DNA from: Emmonsiellopsis sp. PD_33
Taxonomy: Eukaryota; Ascomycota; Eurotiomycetes; Onygenales; Ajellomycetaceae
Reading direction: 5' to 3'
Assembly: GCA_032988165.1 (NCBI GenBank)
Contig: JANTQF010000079.1
Span: forward strand, 62,001-126,000
DNA: 64,000 nucleotides
Part shown: piece by piece, positions 49,026-62,192 of the stretch
Position numbering within the stretch: position 1 is the stretch's first letter
How the letters are laid out: each line of letters starts with the position of its first letter
Notes under the pieces: generated by a model
The model's input: only the letters and a program-made list of their open reading frames with translations
Told to the model about the DNA's origin: nothing
The model's database searches: none
Program-made: the position numbers and the translations under genes

Positions 49026-52000
49026 GCCGTCGTGGTGTCTTGTCTGGTTTCCTGGATATCCATAAATCGAACATCCATGCCGAGAAAAGATAGATCAAGT
49101 TTACGGCAGAACAGAACCTGTCCCCTGCTACGCACAAATCCAGATTAATTCTTTCTTTATACACATCCAGCCCTTACGTCAAGCTTCAATTTTCACTTTA
49201 ACGGACGTGCTCGTCTTCTACTACGTCTCAATCGATATGAGAATCTCGAGAACATTGTCGCAGCGTCACTTGGATGTCGCAGCTGGAGGGTCAACCTCTC
49301 CTTCCGCGTCGGGTGCTTTTGGCAATGTAGCGTTGACTAAGAGCGATGTCATAGAGACGCCGCAGCGGCATCACGGTGACTTCAGGACATTCCCATGACG
49401 TTCTCCCCACGCGCATGGATGGCTGGCAGCCCATCATTCCCATGCCAAATTCCCTCCTAAGATCTGTTAGTTAGATCTAGTTTTCAGCCTGTCCACGACG
49501 TGAAACCATCCGTACCCGAAATCAATCGACTTACATTGATGACATCCCTTGGAGGTCGCCATCGTGACCCCTTGATTTGGGTTTGCCGTTATGTTCCCAT
49601 GTTGGATGTTTTGATAGGAACCTCAGCATATTACTCCGTCACCCCGACTCCGAGTGCGTCGACTCTTGGATCAATGGAGGCTAGTGATAGCTTCGGACGA
49701 AATGCACGAGCAATGATTGATCCTATTGGAATTCTGCCGACATAACTGCCTTTCCGGGACTATTATGGGAATCAATGCGGTCAATACTCGACGCCTTCTG
49801 AAACCAAGCCAGATTCACCCTCGTGTCAATGGAGGAATAAAGGGGCTGGCAATTTCTTCTCGCAAAGTCCGGGGGATATGGGGATTTCATGGGACTAAAT
49901 GGGGGACATAACTCTCCGGTATTCGACGACGACAAATCCAGTGATTATTGGATGAAGTTCGTCCCCATACAGCCTGCAACACCGACAGGAGAGATATCAG
50001 TCGTCTATACCACAGCATTACTCCCAGTATATATGCCCTCTCTACCAATTACCTAACAGTGACATGAAAGAAGACTCCCACATACACGAGATGTGACTTT
50101 AGGTATGCGGGATTTGTTCAATCAATTTGACCATCTATCGTTGTGGATTGCCGCCAGCTGGCATTAGGTCAATCTATTCCTGGCTTTTCATGGCATACAA
50201 AATGTTTACGGTTAACGAACGCTACCTCCCCTTTTATGCCCACACTCGGGGTAATGTCGCCATTTGTCGCCAATAAATCCCCTACAACCAGATTTTTCTA
50301 TGAGCCAAGGCCTAGATATAGCAACCCTATGTATACCTTCCTTTTTTCTTTCTAGGCCCTACTACAAGCGAAAGAATGAAATCCTTCGAGTTATAGACAG
50401 CTGTTTTCGTGCCTTCTTCTTCTCCACTCCACCTATGTATCCCTGGACAATATCGCGACGGAATAAGCAAAATACGGCCTGAGGATACAGCGATGAATTT
50501 AAGAACGTGGTCATACACGTTCTGTTATCTGGGAGCTAGAGAGGTTTATATTATACATGAGCTATGTATAGCACACCATGTCTCCTCTAGAAATACCTGT
50601 AACGTGGGGCCCCGGCTGCATGGCCGTTAGGTTGGAGCAGGGTCTGCCTATATAATAGGAATGCTATCTTATTTGTGATGAGACGTGGGTATAGTAATTG
50701 ATATATGGCTAAGTTACCCACCTATAATTCCATACCTGAATGTAACTAATGCCTAGGATTGGATTATATAACAGGGACAGCGGGCCGAATTCGTCAGGAC
50801 TCAATAAAATAATAGCAAGAGCTTCCATCGATGACTGCCATCCAACAACGAATCAATCATCCGTTCAAGTTAGTTACAACAAAGTCAGCTATCCAAACCA
50901 TCACCATCATTAAAAGCCCATCTATCTGCGTACGTAACCTAGCCTAGCACGGGCCGAATTACTATCAAGCAAGACATGCAGATATAAGACAACACCTGCA
51001 AGATATGTACCATCACATATGCACTGTAACAAATCACTGTCACCCCATATGTATGTAAAACCCACACACAACATCTTCAAAGCTTCTTCAGTCATTTTCT
51101 TTTGTCTCTCCTCACCGCAACTAGTTACCTATCGTAGCCAAACGTCCTTGACCGCCAAGTTTCCTAAATAGTTAAACTGCACTGGACTGCGCTGCGCTGC
51201 TCCGTGTAACAGGTAAACTATCATAGTAACTATCATCCTGACATTTCCAGCATCGTTGTATTGTCAAAATAACTACTACTACTACTACTAGTACCTATCT
51301 GCTACCACCACCAGCTACTACTACAACCCACGCCCACCGCTCATTCAAACTGCTATAGAGCGAGTCCGTCATCCCCGAATCAAACCCCGACGGCTACTAC
51401 AGGTGCAAAAGGGGAATGAAGGGGGGTAACTGAGTTAGCTACTATGTATGTATTCCATCTAATGGATACACAGAAACACAAACCACATACATTGTATATA
51501 TACACAGCAGATGAGGGGGAAGGGAAGCGAGAGACAGGAGGGGCCAAAGCTCCCACCACATAGAAGTAGTTAGTTGCTCTGTAAGTAAGTAGATAGGAGA
51601 GCGGCAACTCCTTCAACCAACTCAGCACTTATTAGTTAATACTATCTAAGTTATAGTTACCTCTAAAAAATTACAATACATCCAAGTGTTCATTGGCCTG
51701 GAAGGTTTCATACATAACCTACCATGAAAGAATTTGATCACAAGTATGTAAGTTTACCTACCCCCCAAGTCATGCGGGTTGAGGTCAATTCGCCTCCTCG
51801 CCCTTGATCTGAGTGAACTTAGCGAATTGACTACCTAAAGAGAGGCCCTATATACAGGGTAGTCAGCCACCCACAGGCTTTTTTCGCCCATTCCAAGATG
51901 TCATTATCTATGAGACCATGATTCAAGTTCGCACGGACCTATTTGCTCCTGGCCACCACCACCCACCCGCAAAACCCACAACCCGTCCCGCGCCGCCCGG

Positions 52001-53463
52001 ATGGCGAGGGAGTACTAGTATGTATGGGGCTATCCCTAATACATACCTATCCCGCCATGCCAAATCGCCACAGAAATGGGATGCGGTTGCTTGTTTTGTT
52101 CATGGCTCCCTTGGTTCTCATGCCCTACTGGATGGCTCTAGCTGCGTTAACTAAGGGAGAAGAACATTCTAGAAAACGCCATTGACAATCGGAACTCTGA
52201 CATGGTAAGTAACTAGTTAGTTAACCAATCAAGGGAGGAAAAGTCCAGCAAATGGGCCAGAGATCATTTTTCTTTTTCTTTTTCCTTTTCCTTTTGACAC
52301 TGCGAGAAAAAGGAAGGCCATGCCGAACGCCCTTCATGACTTATCTAGGACCCCCCAGCCCTGGATGCCGTTTTGTTCGTTTGCATCTTTCAGGTTAAGA
52401 TTAAACTTCCACCCATAGCTTTTAAAGTTTTTTTGATATCCTTTGTTTTTTTTTTCTCCTGCCGCACTTAGCCTTGCGAAGCCGGTATGAAGGGGGGCCA
52501 GAGGGGGAAACCTGGCTAATAGGGGAGGGACCAAAAGGGCGGAGCGGGAGCGGGAAGAATGCATGTATGTATGTATATTGTTTCTCTGCATGGTGTGGAA
52601 ATATATTTTGCCATATAGAAGTAAAGCATTGCAAAGATGAATAAACCAGCACTCTACATTGAGTTGCTGATTGTTATTCTCCTCTGAAAATATCATTTTA
52701 TATAGTTTGCTCGGTTGGAGTGAAATATATAGAAACGGATAGGAAACAAACAACAACAAGGAGAACAAATCTCAGATAAATGAAAGAAAATCTCAAGCAG
52801 AAAAAGAGTGCAAAGACCAGTTATTAATGTCTTTCCCTCTTCCATTCACTGAACTAAGTTAACTATCCAGCTTCTTTCTTTCTCTCTGCCTCCGTGCATT
52901 GACTTTTCCCTCCCCCGCCTGCTAATAAAAGCCTAAAGGCAAAGGAAACAAACAGCAAGATCAAAAAGAAAAGCTAAATCATGTGCTCTGTAGATGGATT
53001 TCAAAAAGAAAAGAAAAATCCTCTTCCAATTCACCCAGCCCTTGGCCCTTTAAGGTGGTCACCTTGCCGCATTTCTGCCCTTTCTATGCCCCCTACACCT
53101 TCACCGCTAACAGCCCTTTATCCTATCTACCTCAACTGCCCTACTATAACAAGCGGCAACTTTATCATGCCTAACCTATGTATAGATAGACAGGCACATA
53201 CAAAGATAAGAACCCATCCATCTATGTATCTACTATCTATCCACCCATCCCTTCTCCCCGAAACCGCCCCGACCCACCACCAAACAACAAAAAACACACA
53301 CACCCAAAAGAAAAACCATATAATATAATGAAACACAAAACCGGCCCCACATCCCACTCTGTCCATCACGACTCACCAGCATGCTGTCTGCAGAACAGAA
53401 AAAAAAACCAAACTTTTTCCTTCCATTCCCTTCTTCGGCCGTTCCATGCGTGTAACTCTAACC

Positions 53464-53490
53464 CCTATCCCTATCCCTATCCCTATCCCA
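53464..53490. repeat. Short (ccctat)n tandem repeat
   Basis: About four copies of ccctat in normal-composition intergenic DNA. Confidence 0.8.
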
Positions 53491-54244
53491 GCATCCCTAC
53501 CCTTGTCCTATCCTTGCCGACGTATTTAAATCCTCGCTTCTCATCCTGCCGACAAAACCAGGAATGTCTATGTAGGGACAGGGGCTGGACAGGGGGCAGG
53601 GGGAGGGATGTTATTAACTTCTCATGGAGTCACTAGTTATTTAAGAGCCCCATAAATTTTTTTCCTTCTAGAAGGGTTCTAGTGTGGGGAGGAAGGGTGA
53701 GGTAGGTAGGTGGGAATTTATAAAATTACTGTGTTCTGTATGGATGTAGTTATGGATGTAGTTACTCAGATAGGAATGATGGATATGATTTATATGGTAC
53801 TAATGGGGATGAAACTCTGTGTGTGTATAGGGGTGAGGAGGGGAGGTGGTGGAGTAAATGTACCTATTTGCCGTGGATAAGCAGTGGTGATTGTTGGTCA
53901 GGAGTTTGTCAGGTTTTTTTTAAAAGGTAACTATTTCCCTGGTTTCTGTAACTAGTTCATTTGTTGGTTGATAGGGTGTCTTTTCAGGGCTGGATTGAGC
54001 AAAAAAGGTCAGTAGTTAGTTTTGTGGTAGAAAAGAGGTAACTACGCATTTTCTTCAATGATTTCCAATTGTGCTGCGTGTTTGTTCTAGCAAAGCAATA
54101 GAAGAATTCTGGAATGTTACACTTACACGGAGGAATGGAATGGAATGGGTTTGGAAAGCCGTCAATCTCTGTGTAACTGGCTACCTGGGAATGGGAAGGA
54201 CGTGGGTGTAATCATGAGAAAGTTAAACCGTATGTATGCAGGTA

Positions 54245-54274
54245 TGTATGTATGTATGTACATACATACATACA
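54245..54274. repeat. Perfect 30-bp palindrome of tatg/cata units
   Basis: The left arm 54245-54259 is the exact reverse complement of 54260-54274. The arms are built from gtat and atac tetramers, so it can form a cruciform and probably arose by slippage and inversion. Confidence 0.9.
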
Positions 54275-57200
54275 GTACTTTACTGACCATACAGATATCA
54301 CCAGGGTATTTATGTTTTGACATTTTCTGGAATTCTGACGCGATATCTATATCCATCGTGGTGGCGGAGAGATAGCGGATAAATAGAGGTTAATGGGGAG
54401 AGAGTGGATATGTCAATAGTAGATATGGTATCGTCGCGGCTGAAAGAGCTCAAGTGGGCTAAGTTAGTTCGAATTCTTCGGCAAGCTTCCCGCTTGCGAT
54501 CACCTTGTCCTGGAGGCTGGAAGGGATGTAATTGTGTCGTCTATCTGCGCCCGAGCTATGTACTCTGTACGTGACTCCTACTGCACGATATGGATCTTCT
54601 CGAATATGGGACAGACCCATCAAAAAGAGGTAAGAATGTACCACAAAAGCTCCAGGGCTGAAAAGAAAAATTGAGATTATCCCCATTGTCGTCCCACGTT
54701 TTCCGGTACCTTTGGAGACAACAAAAAGAAAGAAAGATGAAGTTGTTTCAGCTAGTTAGCTCCGCCATCGGTCCCCAATACTGAGCTTTTTTCTCTCTTC
54801 TTTTCTTTGGTTAAAAGGCGTTTTCTGGGCTTTGCGTACGGAGCACTTGTTTCATGCAATGCAAAGTCTTGGGATTGGCGCAGGACATGGTTGAGCTTCC
54901 TGCAGGTGTGAAGTTATCGCTGTATGTGGCATCTGCCTCTCATGATTGGAGCTCCTAGAGACCCCGTGCGCAGCATATGTGGTCAATCTCTTTTTACCAC
55001 TTGGCCACTATTTTGTGCGCAATTGGGAATGTGAGGTGTCAAAAACACAGTGTTTTTTTCCTGTCTCATTTGTCCGTTACATAGTGGGCTATGTGGAAAG
55101 TTTTTAAGATAACTGCCAGAAGCCACAGCCATGTGATTAGATTATCCCAGATACCTAGGTAGACAAGAATGAAAGTTAATTGTCGCCTTGTAGAAGGGAG
55201 CTCAGGATAGCGGAACCGCAATATATTTGAAACGGGAATCTGATCTGGTCAGCTTACTTCTACATATGCGCCCTGTCAGTCATGCAAGATGAATCCATGC
55301 CATATCAACAATTCGTGCAGGGAAAAAGGACAGAAGCAGGCTGTTATCAAGGAAAAAGCTTTTTGAGTGGTGCCATTCATGGTTTCTAGCGCCATCGTAA
55401 TGGTGGTATGGACTTTTAACTTACCACGCCAAGTTTTACCATCACGTGTGTAATTTTTCGCCCTTTTTACTTTCTTCCAAGGTTTATTGTTGGCTTTGCC
55501 GCTGCTGGCGTGATTTGATTATTCTTAGCTGTATGAGCCAAATTCCAACGATAGTGCTATCATACTGTGAAATCAAGACCTCCAAAAAAGAAAGTTTTCC
55601 TATTGCGTGGCTTTTGTTGATCAGGCGTCGATGCGTGTGGCTAGTGTGCAGATCCAATTGTATACTGGAGTGTTGAATTCGCTTTATCTCGTCCAAATTT
55701 GAATGCAACCGGCTGACCGGGGGATGGTGGGTGGTGACCTTGCGACCCGCCAAAAGGATGACACGACAGCCAATCCTTGCAGAGAATTAATTGTGCGGAG
55801 TACGAGCCCGGCATTGAACATATCATATCTGGCTGGTACTCGCCCTGGGTGAAATCGCCAAGTGCTTCGAGAATAGTTCGACGTCTGTTCTGGAAGGCAT
55901 GTCAGGTAAATGAACTGACAGTACCAGTGTGGGGGGATCAACGGAATTATTGGTTTTGAAAGTCGGAGAATTTTATTTTGGCGGTTAACTTTATGGCTTC
56001 AACGCCGTCGTCGACCCCTGGGCTTCGCACCAGAGGCGTGGATAAGGAACTGATCAACTAGTTCGGCGCCCAAGCTACGTGGTACATCCATCTCTAACGA
56101 AGTACTCCGTAGGAAGGAAGTTTAAGAGATGTATATAGGAGAACACCACTCCGCTCGTCGGATCGCTAATCAGAGCATCCATTTGGTGTTGTTTGATAAC
56201 AAGACAGCGGGCGAATTGGGTAGAGGAAGAGGTTGTGGGCCCAAGTCGAACTATGAGCGCAACGACGTCATGCTTTAGCATGATGCCTTCTCTCATGAAT
56301 GCGCTATTCCATTTTGTAGACGGAATATCCGATCCTTTTGACTTGCGAGAAGCGCTTCGCGCTGGGCCAGATGTATGTACGGAGGATGTACGTTCGGATT
56401 TCGGGTGTCGGTCCTCGGATCGCTCCCATTGCATGGATGGCCTCCCAATGGGAGGCATTTGGGTGCTAATCCAGCACCGCTCCAGCACCGTCGAAAAGAT
56501 CTCCCCCCCATCATCCATGACAACAGGCAACCAACCATGTCCGAACAGTTGGGGTTTGCAACGAACCACGCCAACCCATTCTTGGCTGAGACTAAAAATG
56601 GGCCAGGGTAGGCAAATCTGACGAGTAGGATGGGCCCTGGTTGGCTGCCTTGCGGGGACCGGAAGGATTTGGTGAGTTGGTATCTGGCAGGGTAAGTCTC
56701 CATGGCTGGAAATGAGATGGCATCGTGGTGATGTTGGGAGTGCTGGAATTATCCTAGCAGACGATACTCGGAGAATGATTGATTCCTCCCTCACCAACGT
56801 GGACATTGTGGATGCCATGCCGAGAGCTGGTATGGTATTGCCACGGCGTGTTTGGTACGGGTATTACGGGTATCGACGGTATGGCGCCAGAAAACACAAC
56901 CCCCGTAAAGAACACAAAGGAAGCAGCGAAGAAAGAAAAGGAAGGCCCACGCCGCCCCGCTTGGCTGCAGATTGCGTGCGCTAATCGTGGATCTTCGTCT
57001 TGCCTGTATCGGCCTTGTATTGGGCCGATGGCGGCCAGCGTTTTTCGTCATGGCATGTATTTTTGGCCTGCAGCTTTTGATATGGGCGGATTGGGCACGC
57101 CGACATGAATCCACGAGTCCACGACCATCCAACGGCTCTCTGATGCTCTCTGATGCCCGCTGAAGAGGATGAGTGGTCGAGTTGCCTCTCCAACAGCCAC

Positions 57201-57777
57201 CCGTTGCACCCAGCAATCCGCCAGGTCCCGTTGATCTGAGCCAGACAGATCCCTCCGGGATGATACCATCATTGAATCATGACGACGTGAGTCTGGAGCA
57301 GCGTCTCTTTTGGTCACAGAGCCCTTCAGGGCCTTCATTCCTCTTATTTGCTGGGCCCCCAGGTGGAAGCTCTCGTCCCTGGGCTGGAATTGTTAGGGCT
57401 GTCGCCACGCGCCACGCTGAAGGTCTGAATTCTGGTCTCTGGATCGATTGCCGGCGCAGAACCGCGGGCAGCAAGGGCCGGGATCGAAGAGCGATGGCTG
57501 GAGGCTCAAGAGATAGCCCCTTTGGGAGAGATATCCCAGGTTTCCAAACCTCTAGGCCGTGTGTAAAAGTTGGAATGAGGAGCAAGTTGAGGAGGAGGCG
57601 GCGTATTGTAATCTGGATACGGGCGACGAGTGTGATCTGCTGGCGGGTACCGTCCCACCACGGTAAGATTCTAGAATGAATAGATTACGGCAGGCCACGA
57701 AATACAGGGTAATACCCCTGCACCCTCGCTCTCCTCACAGGCTCATGGATCTCGCAGACAACAACCTCAACTTCCCG

Positions 57778-57882
57778 CTTCCTCTCCGTCTCTCTCTCTC
57801 TCTCCCCCTCTCAACGTCCTCTCCACCCGCTTCACTCCTCTTCTCTTCTGATCTTCGTCTCTCTCTGTCTCTCTCTCTCCCT
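57778..57882 (+). promoter_or_regulatory. Pyrimidine-rich promoter/leader tract of the RGS gene
   Basis: About 100 bases of almost pure C and T (ctctctct runs) lie some 480-580 bases before the RGS start codon. Such CT boxes often precede transcription starts of filamentous fungal genes. Confidence 0.5.
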
Positions 57883-58354
57883 TACTCTTATTTAATCCGT
57901 CTTTAATCTCCCCCTCCCCCTCCCACTTCCCACGTCGAAATCGCTATTTACAGCCTTGTACCCTGTGTCTTTGGCTTCCTCCATTTCCGCCTAATTTCTG
58001 CTCTCCCTCCCCCCATTTCTGCAGCCTCATTGACGCCATTCCTTGTTGCGCTGCCGCCGCCAAAATTCGGACCGCTGTTGCTGAGCTAGGCTATTACTAC
58101 AAACCCTGGGGATCTTTCGAAGCGTCTACGAACCCATTTTCTTATTCCCGTCCACCAATCAGAGTTCGTCAAACGCTCAAGACAAACAAGCAAGTTTGTG
58201 GCTGTTAAAAGGGATCTTTCTAGGACAAAAGGGGGCGGGTCTCTCCGTCGGCACGGGAGCGGTGGAAGGGAACAAGACGTTTGGGGGGAACCGGGTCAGG
58301 AAACTGCTTCCTGGGTGCAGAATTAAGAGGGGGAATAGTCGTCCTTTGGGCGCA

Positions 58355-59383
58355 ATGATTGCGAGAAAATCACTTTCTTCAGCCTTTTCATTTTGGAATC
58401 TCACACCCGACTCTACTCCTCAACACTCGCCTTATTCCTCAGACTGCGATTCGGACGAAGAAGAAGCTATGGAAAGCTGGCCGCCGTCGAGACCGCTTAG
58501 TCTGTCCATCCCTCATTCGGGTCCACGCCCGACTCTCGATGATGTCTTGTCCAACATCGCGCCGCCGCCTTACACTCTAGCTGCCTTTATGGCCTTCCTT
58601 TCTCAGAACCATTGCCTAGAAACTCTTGAATTCACCATGGAGGCGAAACGATACCGAGAGAGCTTTTATTCCGAGTCACCTCAACCACCACATCTTTGCA
58701 TGCTCTTCCAAAGAATATTAAGCGCACACATAATTCCCGCGGCTCCCCGTGAAATTAATCTTCCCAGTGAAGTTAGGGATGGTCTTCTGCGTTATTCACA
58801 GTCAACAACCCCTCCTCCGCCAGAAAGTCTAGACTCCGCCGTCAAGCGGATGCGGGATCTCATGGAAGAATCAATATTCATTCCATTCCTCAACAGCCAA
58901 AGCCCGCCGCCAATGCAATACATCTCATACGAAGAAAACATGTCAATGGTGGAGGAAAGTCAGATGGGCCGCCACGTTTCAATGCGGAGGCGACTATCAC
59001 CCCAGTCGTCGTTTGTGTCACCACGCTCAGCAGCTGGCGGCTATTCGTCACAACCCAAAACATCCAATACACACGCAATGGCCAGATCGGGATCCAGAAG
59101 TTCGAGTTATGTTCATTCCACCGCCAGTGGCGATTCGGGGTCTGCCAATCTCACGGACGATTCTGGAAGTATGGCGTCGAGTCCTGGAGCTGGTGAACCA
59201 ATGACGCCTCCAACAACCCCACCATCCAGCGATATCCCCTTGCATTTCGGTCCCGCCGGTCAAAGTCCCAAAGCGAGATCGGATAACGCGTGGAAAAAGA
59301 TGGGCTTAAAGCTTGGCTGGAAAAAACGGACGGGTGGCTCAGGGTCAAGGGATTCCCGGTTTCCTGCGACAGAAGAGGAATAA
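58355..59383 (+). CDS. RGS-domain protein (regulator of G-protein signalling)
   Basis: A single exon gives 342 aa. RGS proteins speed GTP hydrolysis by G-alpha subunits and so switch off heterotrimeric G-protein signals. The domain spans about 59-195: PTLDDVLSNIAPPPYTLAAFMAFLSQNHCLETLEFTMEA, then a spacer, then LFQRILSAHIIPAAPREINLPSEVR and a final MRDLMEESIFIPFL helix. The C-terminal third is Ser/Pro-rich with many TP/SP sites and ends in a Lys-rich KKMGLKLGWKKR segment that could bind membrane. I start at the ATG at 58355. The frame is open further upstream (to about 58196) but has no ATG in good context. It looks like the small RgsA/Rgs2 type of filamentous fungi, but I cannot settle orthology. 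The long upstream gene-poor region and CT tract suggest elaborate regulation. Confidence 0.88.
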   Translation: MIARKSLSSAFSFWNLTPDSTPQHSPYSSDCDSDEEEAMESWPPSRPLSLSIPHSGPRPTLDDVLSNIAPPPYTLAAFMAFLSQNHCLETLEFTMEAKRYRESFYSESPQPPHLCMLFQRILSAHIIPAAPREINLPSEVRDGLLRYSQSTTPPPPESLDSAVKRMRDLMEESIFIPFLNSQSPPPMQYISYEENMSMVEESQMGRHVSMRRRLSPQSSFVSPRSAAGGYSSQPKTSNTHAMARSGSRSSSYVHSTASGDSGSANLTDDSGSMASSPGAGEPMTPPTTPPSSDIPLHFGPAGQSPKARSDNAWKKMGLKLGWKKRTGGSGSRDSRFPATEEE

Positions 59384-61217
59384 CATCCGGACCTGGGCCC
59401 TGTGTTTGGGGTACCACAAAGCGCACATATGAAGCATTCATACATATTCACGCCACACCACTCCCACTTCTCCTCCTTTCTCGTCTATTTCCTCCCCACC
59501 CCACTCTCACGAATCTCCTCCTCTCATTGGTGTGGTTTTCCTATTTTGCATGTGTTGGACGGATAGCATGATTTCCTGGTTTTATCTGGGCGGTTGCATT
59601 TCTATGGCTGTTATACAATCTCCTTTTTTTTCTTGGCATGTATACCCATTTTGTGTGCGTTTTAAAGCCTGCGATGAGATTTTTTTCCCTTTTTTTTTTT
59701 TTTTTTGGTAAAGATTCGCATCTCCTTCCCCCCTACCCTGTCCATTTTTGCACGGTTAGGGCTGGCATGTTTTACATATTTAGGCTGGGGTATTTTTTTA
59801 ATCCTGTGAATACCACCAATGAAAGGGTATGCGGGATGAGCCCCAATATGATATCTCTAGAAATAGACTTATTTTATTCTTTTGCATCTAGACATATCTT
59901 GTTTTATTTAAACGCATTTACTACGTAATGGTATTGGTATTATTATTAATTTACTTTTTTGTTTTCAATAGTCCTTTGTATTTCTTCGGTGATATCTATC
60001 CTCCAATCCCGTTAGATGATGATCTGGGTGGCCAGACAGACGAAGCAAAGCCATGTGTATAATGAAATAAGGACTCCCTTCCCCTCATCCCCTTTACATA
60101 TTTCCAAGGAGAGGAAGAATGAAATTATCAAGAACATATATAACAGGGAACTGACCTAGTAGTTTAAAAATGTGCAGTGCATAATAAAATACAAACCTTG
60201 ATTCATTTACCCTTCTAACCTCCTTGAATACCCCCCTCCCCCTCCCCCTCCCCCACACTTATTGAAGGTATATTGATTGAGTAAAGATAGGGATGTGGAT
60301 GTATCACATAGTATAGTGTCAATAGTACCACGCGCCGGGGGAGAACGACTAGGTAGGTAGGCAGGTGGCTACTTGGGAGTTGTGAGATATGCATACTAAC
60401 TAAACTAACTAGTTGGAGAATTAGTTGGTGTCATGTTTATGTTCATGGATGTTAGTGGTTATGTTAGGATGCGAGGGAGGTATTGCCCAGTTACTTAGTC
60501 ATTTATGTTGCGAGTGATTCATGCTGATGGCGGGTTATTTTGTAGTTAGTTCATGGCCCTATCCCCCCCCTCCCCCCCCCCCATGCTCCACTCCGCTCTG
60601 CTCTGCCCTGTGTCATTCCATTGATTTGACCATTCATTCTACACTTGGGTAGAATGGAACTAAAACATCCCGGTTATTTAAGCTATGAAAGATGCCCTAA
60701 CCACTATTTTCCCTTGAATTCTTTTCTTTTCTCTTTCTTAATATAATATAACTTGTCTCCCGCTCTGAGGGTAATGGTGAGGAGGAATCTACGGTGCCGT
60801 TCCACTGAAGTTAACCCGCCTAGACTAACTACTAACTTGATTGGCGCTGATGTCTGCTATCTAGATGCAATTAGGAAGATTCGACAGCTCCGAGATTAGT
60901 TGGGTTTTGTTTATCTTCGGGGATGATTTCAGGAGCTGGGCCGTCAGGTGGTCGCCACCCAAAAAGGAGACATCCTTTTGCTAATTAGGAGTTGTAGGAA
61001 TGTAATTACATTACTATTCAGTCCAGTGTCCCTGTACAATTGTCTAGTAAGAGTCCAAAGTAAAAGAGAAATGGGGTTAGAGGGAGATACATGTATTAAA
61101 GAAGTAAACAAATATCGAGCTTTGGTTCCCGCCCCTCCCTGCCCCCGCCCCGACCACAACGTAACAAGAACCAAATATATTATAAATTATCTTTCATATC
61201 ATACCAATCCAACCGCC
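59384..61217. other. Convergent intergenic region
   Basis: This lies between the 3' ends of the RGS and beta-trefoil genes. It holds long T runs near 59690-59706 and a C-rich run near 60564-60582. No gene was found. Confidence 0.5.
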
Positions 61218-62192
61218 TCAGCCCGAAAGCTCCGCCCTCTGATTGCCCTGATGCAACTCAATCTGGTCCTTGCGCTGCGGTGGAAAATCAGACACACGCT
61301 GTACGGCTGATGGATACTCTGAGAGCGGGATTTGCTGAGAATCATGCTGCCTTCTGTGCTGTACGGTTGCCGGATACTCTGGGAGCAGAGTTTTCTGGGA
61401 ATTATATTGGCTTCTGCGCCGCTTGAAGAGGCAAAAGATGGCAAGTTGCACGAGTGCCAGTAATGCAATACCGCCGACTGTTATTCCGGCAATGGCACCG
61501 GCGGATATTGTTGGGCTGGATGCTGGGCAGTCGGGGGAGTTGCTGGATGCTGCGCCGGTGTTTGATGGTGATGGGTGTTTTGTGATTTGGGGAGGGCTCT
61601 AGGTTTGGTTTGGTTTGTTAGTAAATGTAGATGGGGAAAATCAGGGGTACGACGGGGGGGAGAATAATGTAGATAGATAGATATAAGGAATAAATACCTC
61701 TATCGACGAGAACGAAACCTTCAATTTTGAATCCACTTGTGGAGCCCCTCGATTACGCATCACCGTCCAGTGCGAGCCTTCGATCGATACCATCATAGAA
61801 GGTTCCTTGTCATTGACAACCCCAAGCCATCTATCCTCACCCAGCAGCCTGTTCGTCAATTTCCAAGTATTCCCGTCCTCCCATCTGGTCAGATTCCACT
61901 GCATTCCCAACGGTACAGCCGATTCTGGCATCCGAAGCATTCGCGGTGTGGCCTCATCCTTATCCTCTAGCCCAAGAATCCAGCCCGTTGAGTACTCATA
62001 GTTGCGCAGAAAGTATACGCCGTGGTCAAAGAATATGTGCCAATTCTCTGTGCTGACTGAATTTATGTCCTTTATCTCAAGGGGGGATGGATCGTTTGTT
62101 TTGGAGCCTAGGGACAGGTCTGAGAATGGTCCATCGGAGCTGTCGAAGGAGAGAATATAGTACGCATCCTGGTCGGGGAAAGTGGAGGTCAT
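61218..62192 (-). CDS. Beta-trefoil (ricin-type) like protein with a single membrane anchor
   Basis: Two exons (62192..61698 and 61598..61218; intron 61697..61599, GTATTT...CTAG) give 291 aa in phase. The first 160 residues have the look of a fungal ricin-B-like/beta-trefoil module: repeated aromatic-x-L blocks such as WHIFFDHGVYFLRNYEYSTGWILG, WNLTRWEDGNTWKLTNRLLGEDRWLGV and GSHWTVMRN. A Ser/Pro/Thr-rich linker (166-195) leads to one transmembrane helix at about 198-223, then FKRRR and a basic/Gln-rich tail. The tail contains two imperfect copies of a Q..PL(P/S)EYP(A/S)(T/A)VQ(H/R) unit. There is no obvious signal peptide, so the trefoil would be outside only if the TM acts as a signal-anchor of suitable polarity. 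Function is unknown; I infer carbohydrate or cell-wall association from the fold only. Confidence 0.78.

Larger units (their letters stand above)
49026..58354. other. 9.3 kb gene-poor region upstream of the RGS gene
   Basis: Composition is normal and stops occur in all frames. Open frames of up to 247 codons exist (for example minus 56075-56818) but they show no conserved motif and overlap frames on the other strand. The region includes an inverted repeat at 54245-54274, a (ccctat)n run near 53464-53490 and pyrimidine-rich tracts before the RGS gene. No tRNA-like or rRNA sequence was seen. A long regulatory region or ncRNA is possible but unsupported. Confidence 0.5.

Noticed and set aside
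53464..53490. (ccctat)n resembling telomeric repeat
   Set aside because: Fungal telomeres are ccctaa. This is a short internal microsatellite with ordinary sequence on both sides.
56075..56818. 247-codon open frame on the minus strand
   Set aside because: It has no conserved motif and no protein-like hydrophobic pattern, and it overlaps other long frames on both strands in the same GC-rich stretch. It is probably chance.
57173..57679. 168-codon open frame on the plus strand upstream of the RGS gene
   Set aside because: It is Arg/Gly/Ser-rich with a competing frame on the other strand and no recognisable domain. It probably belongs to the long upstream region.
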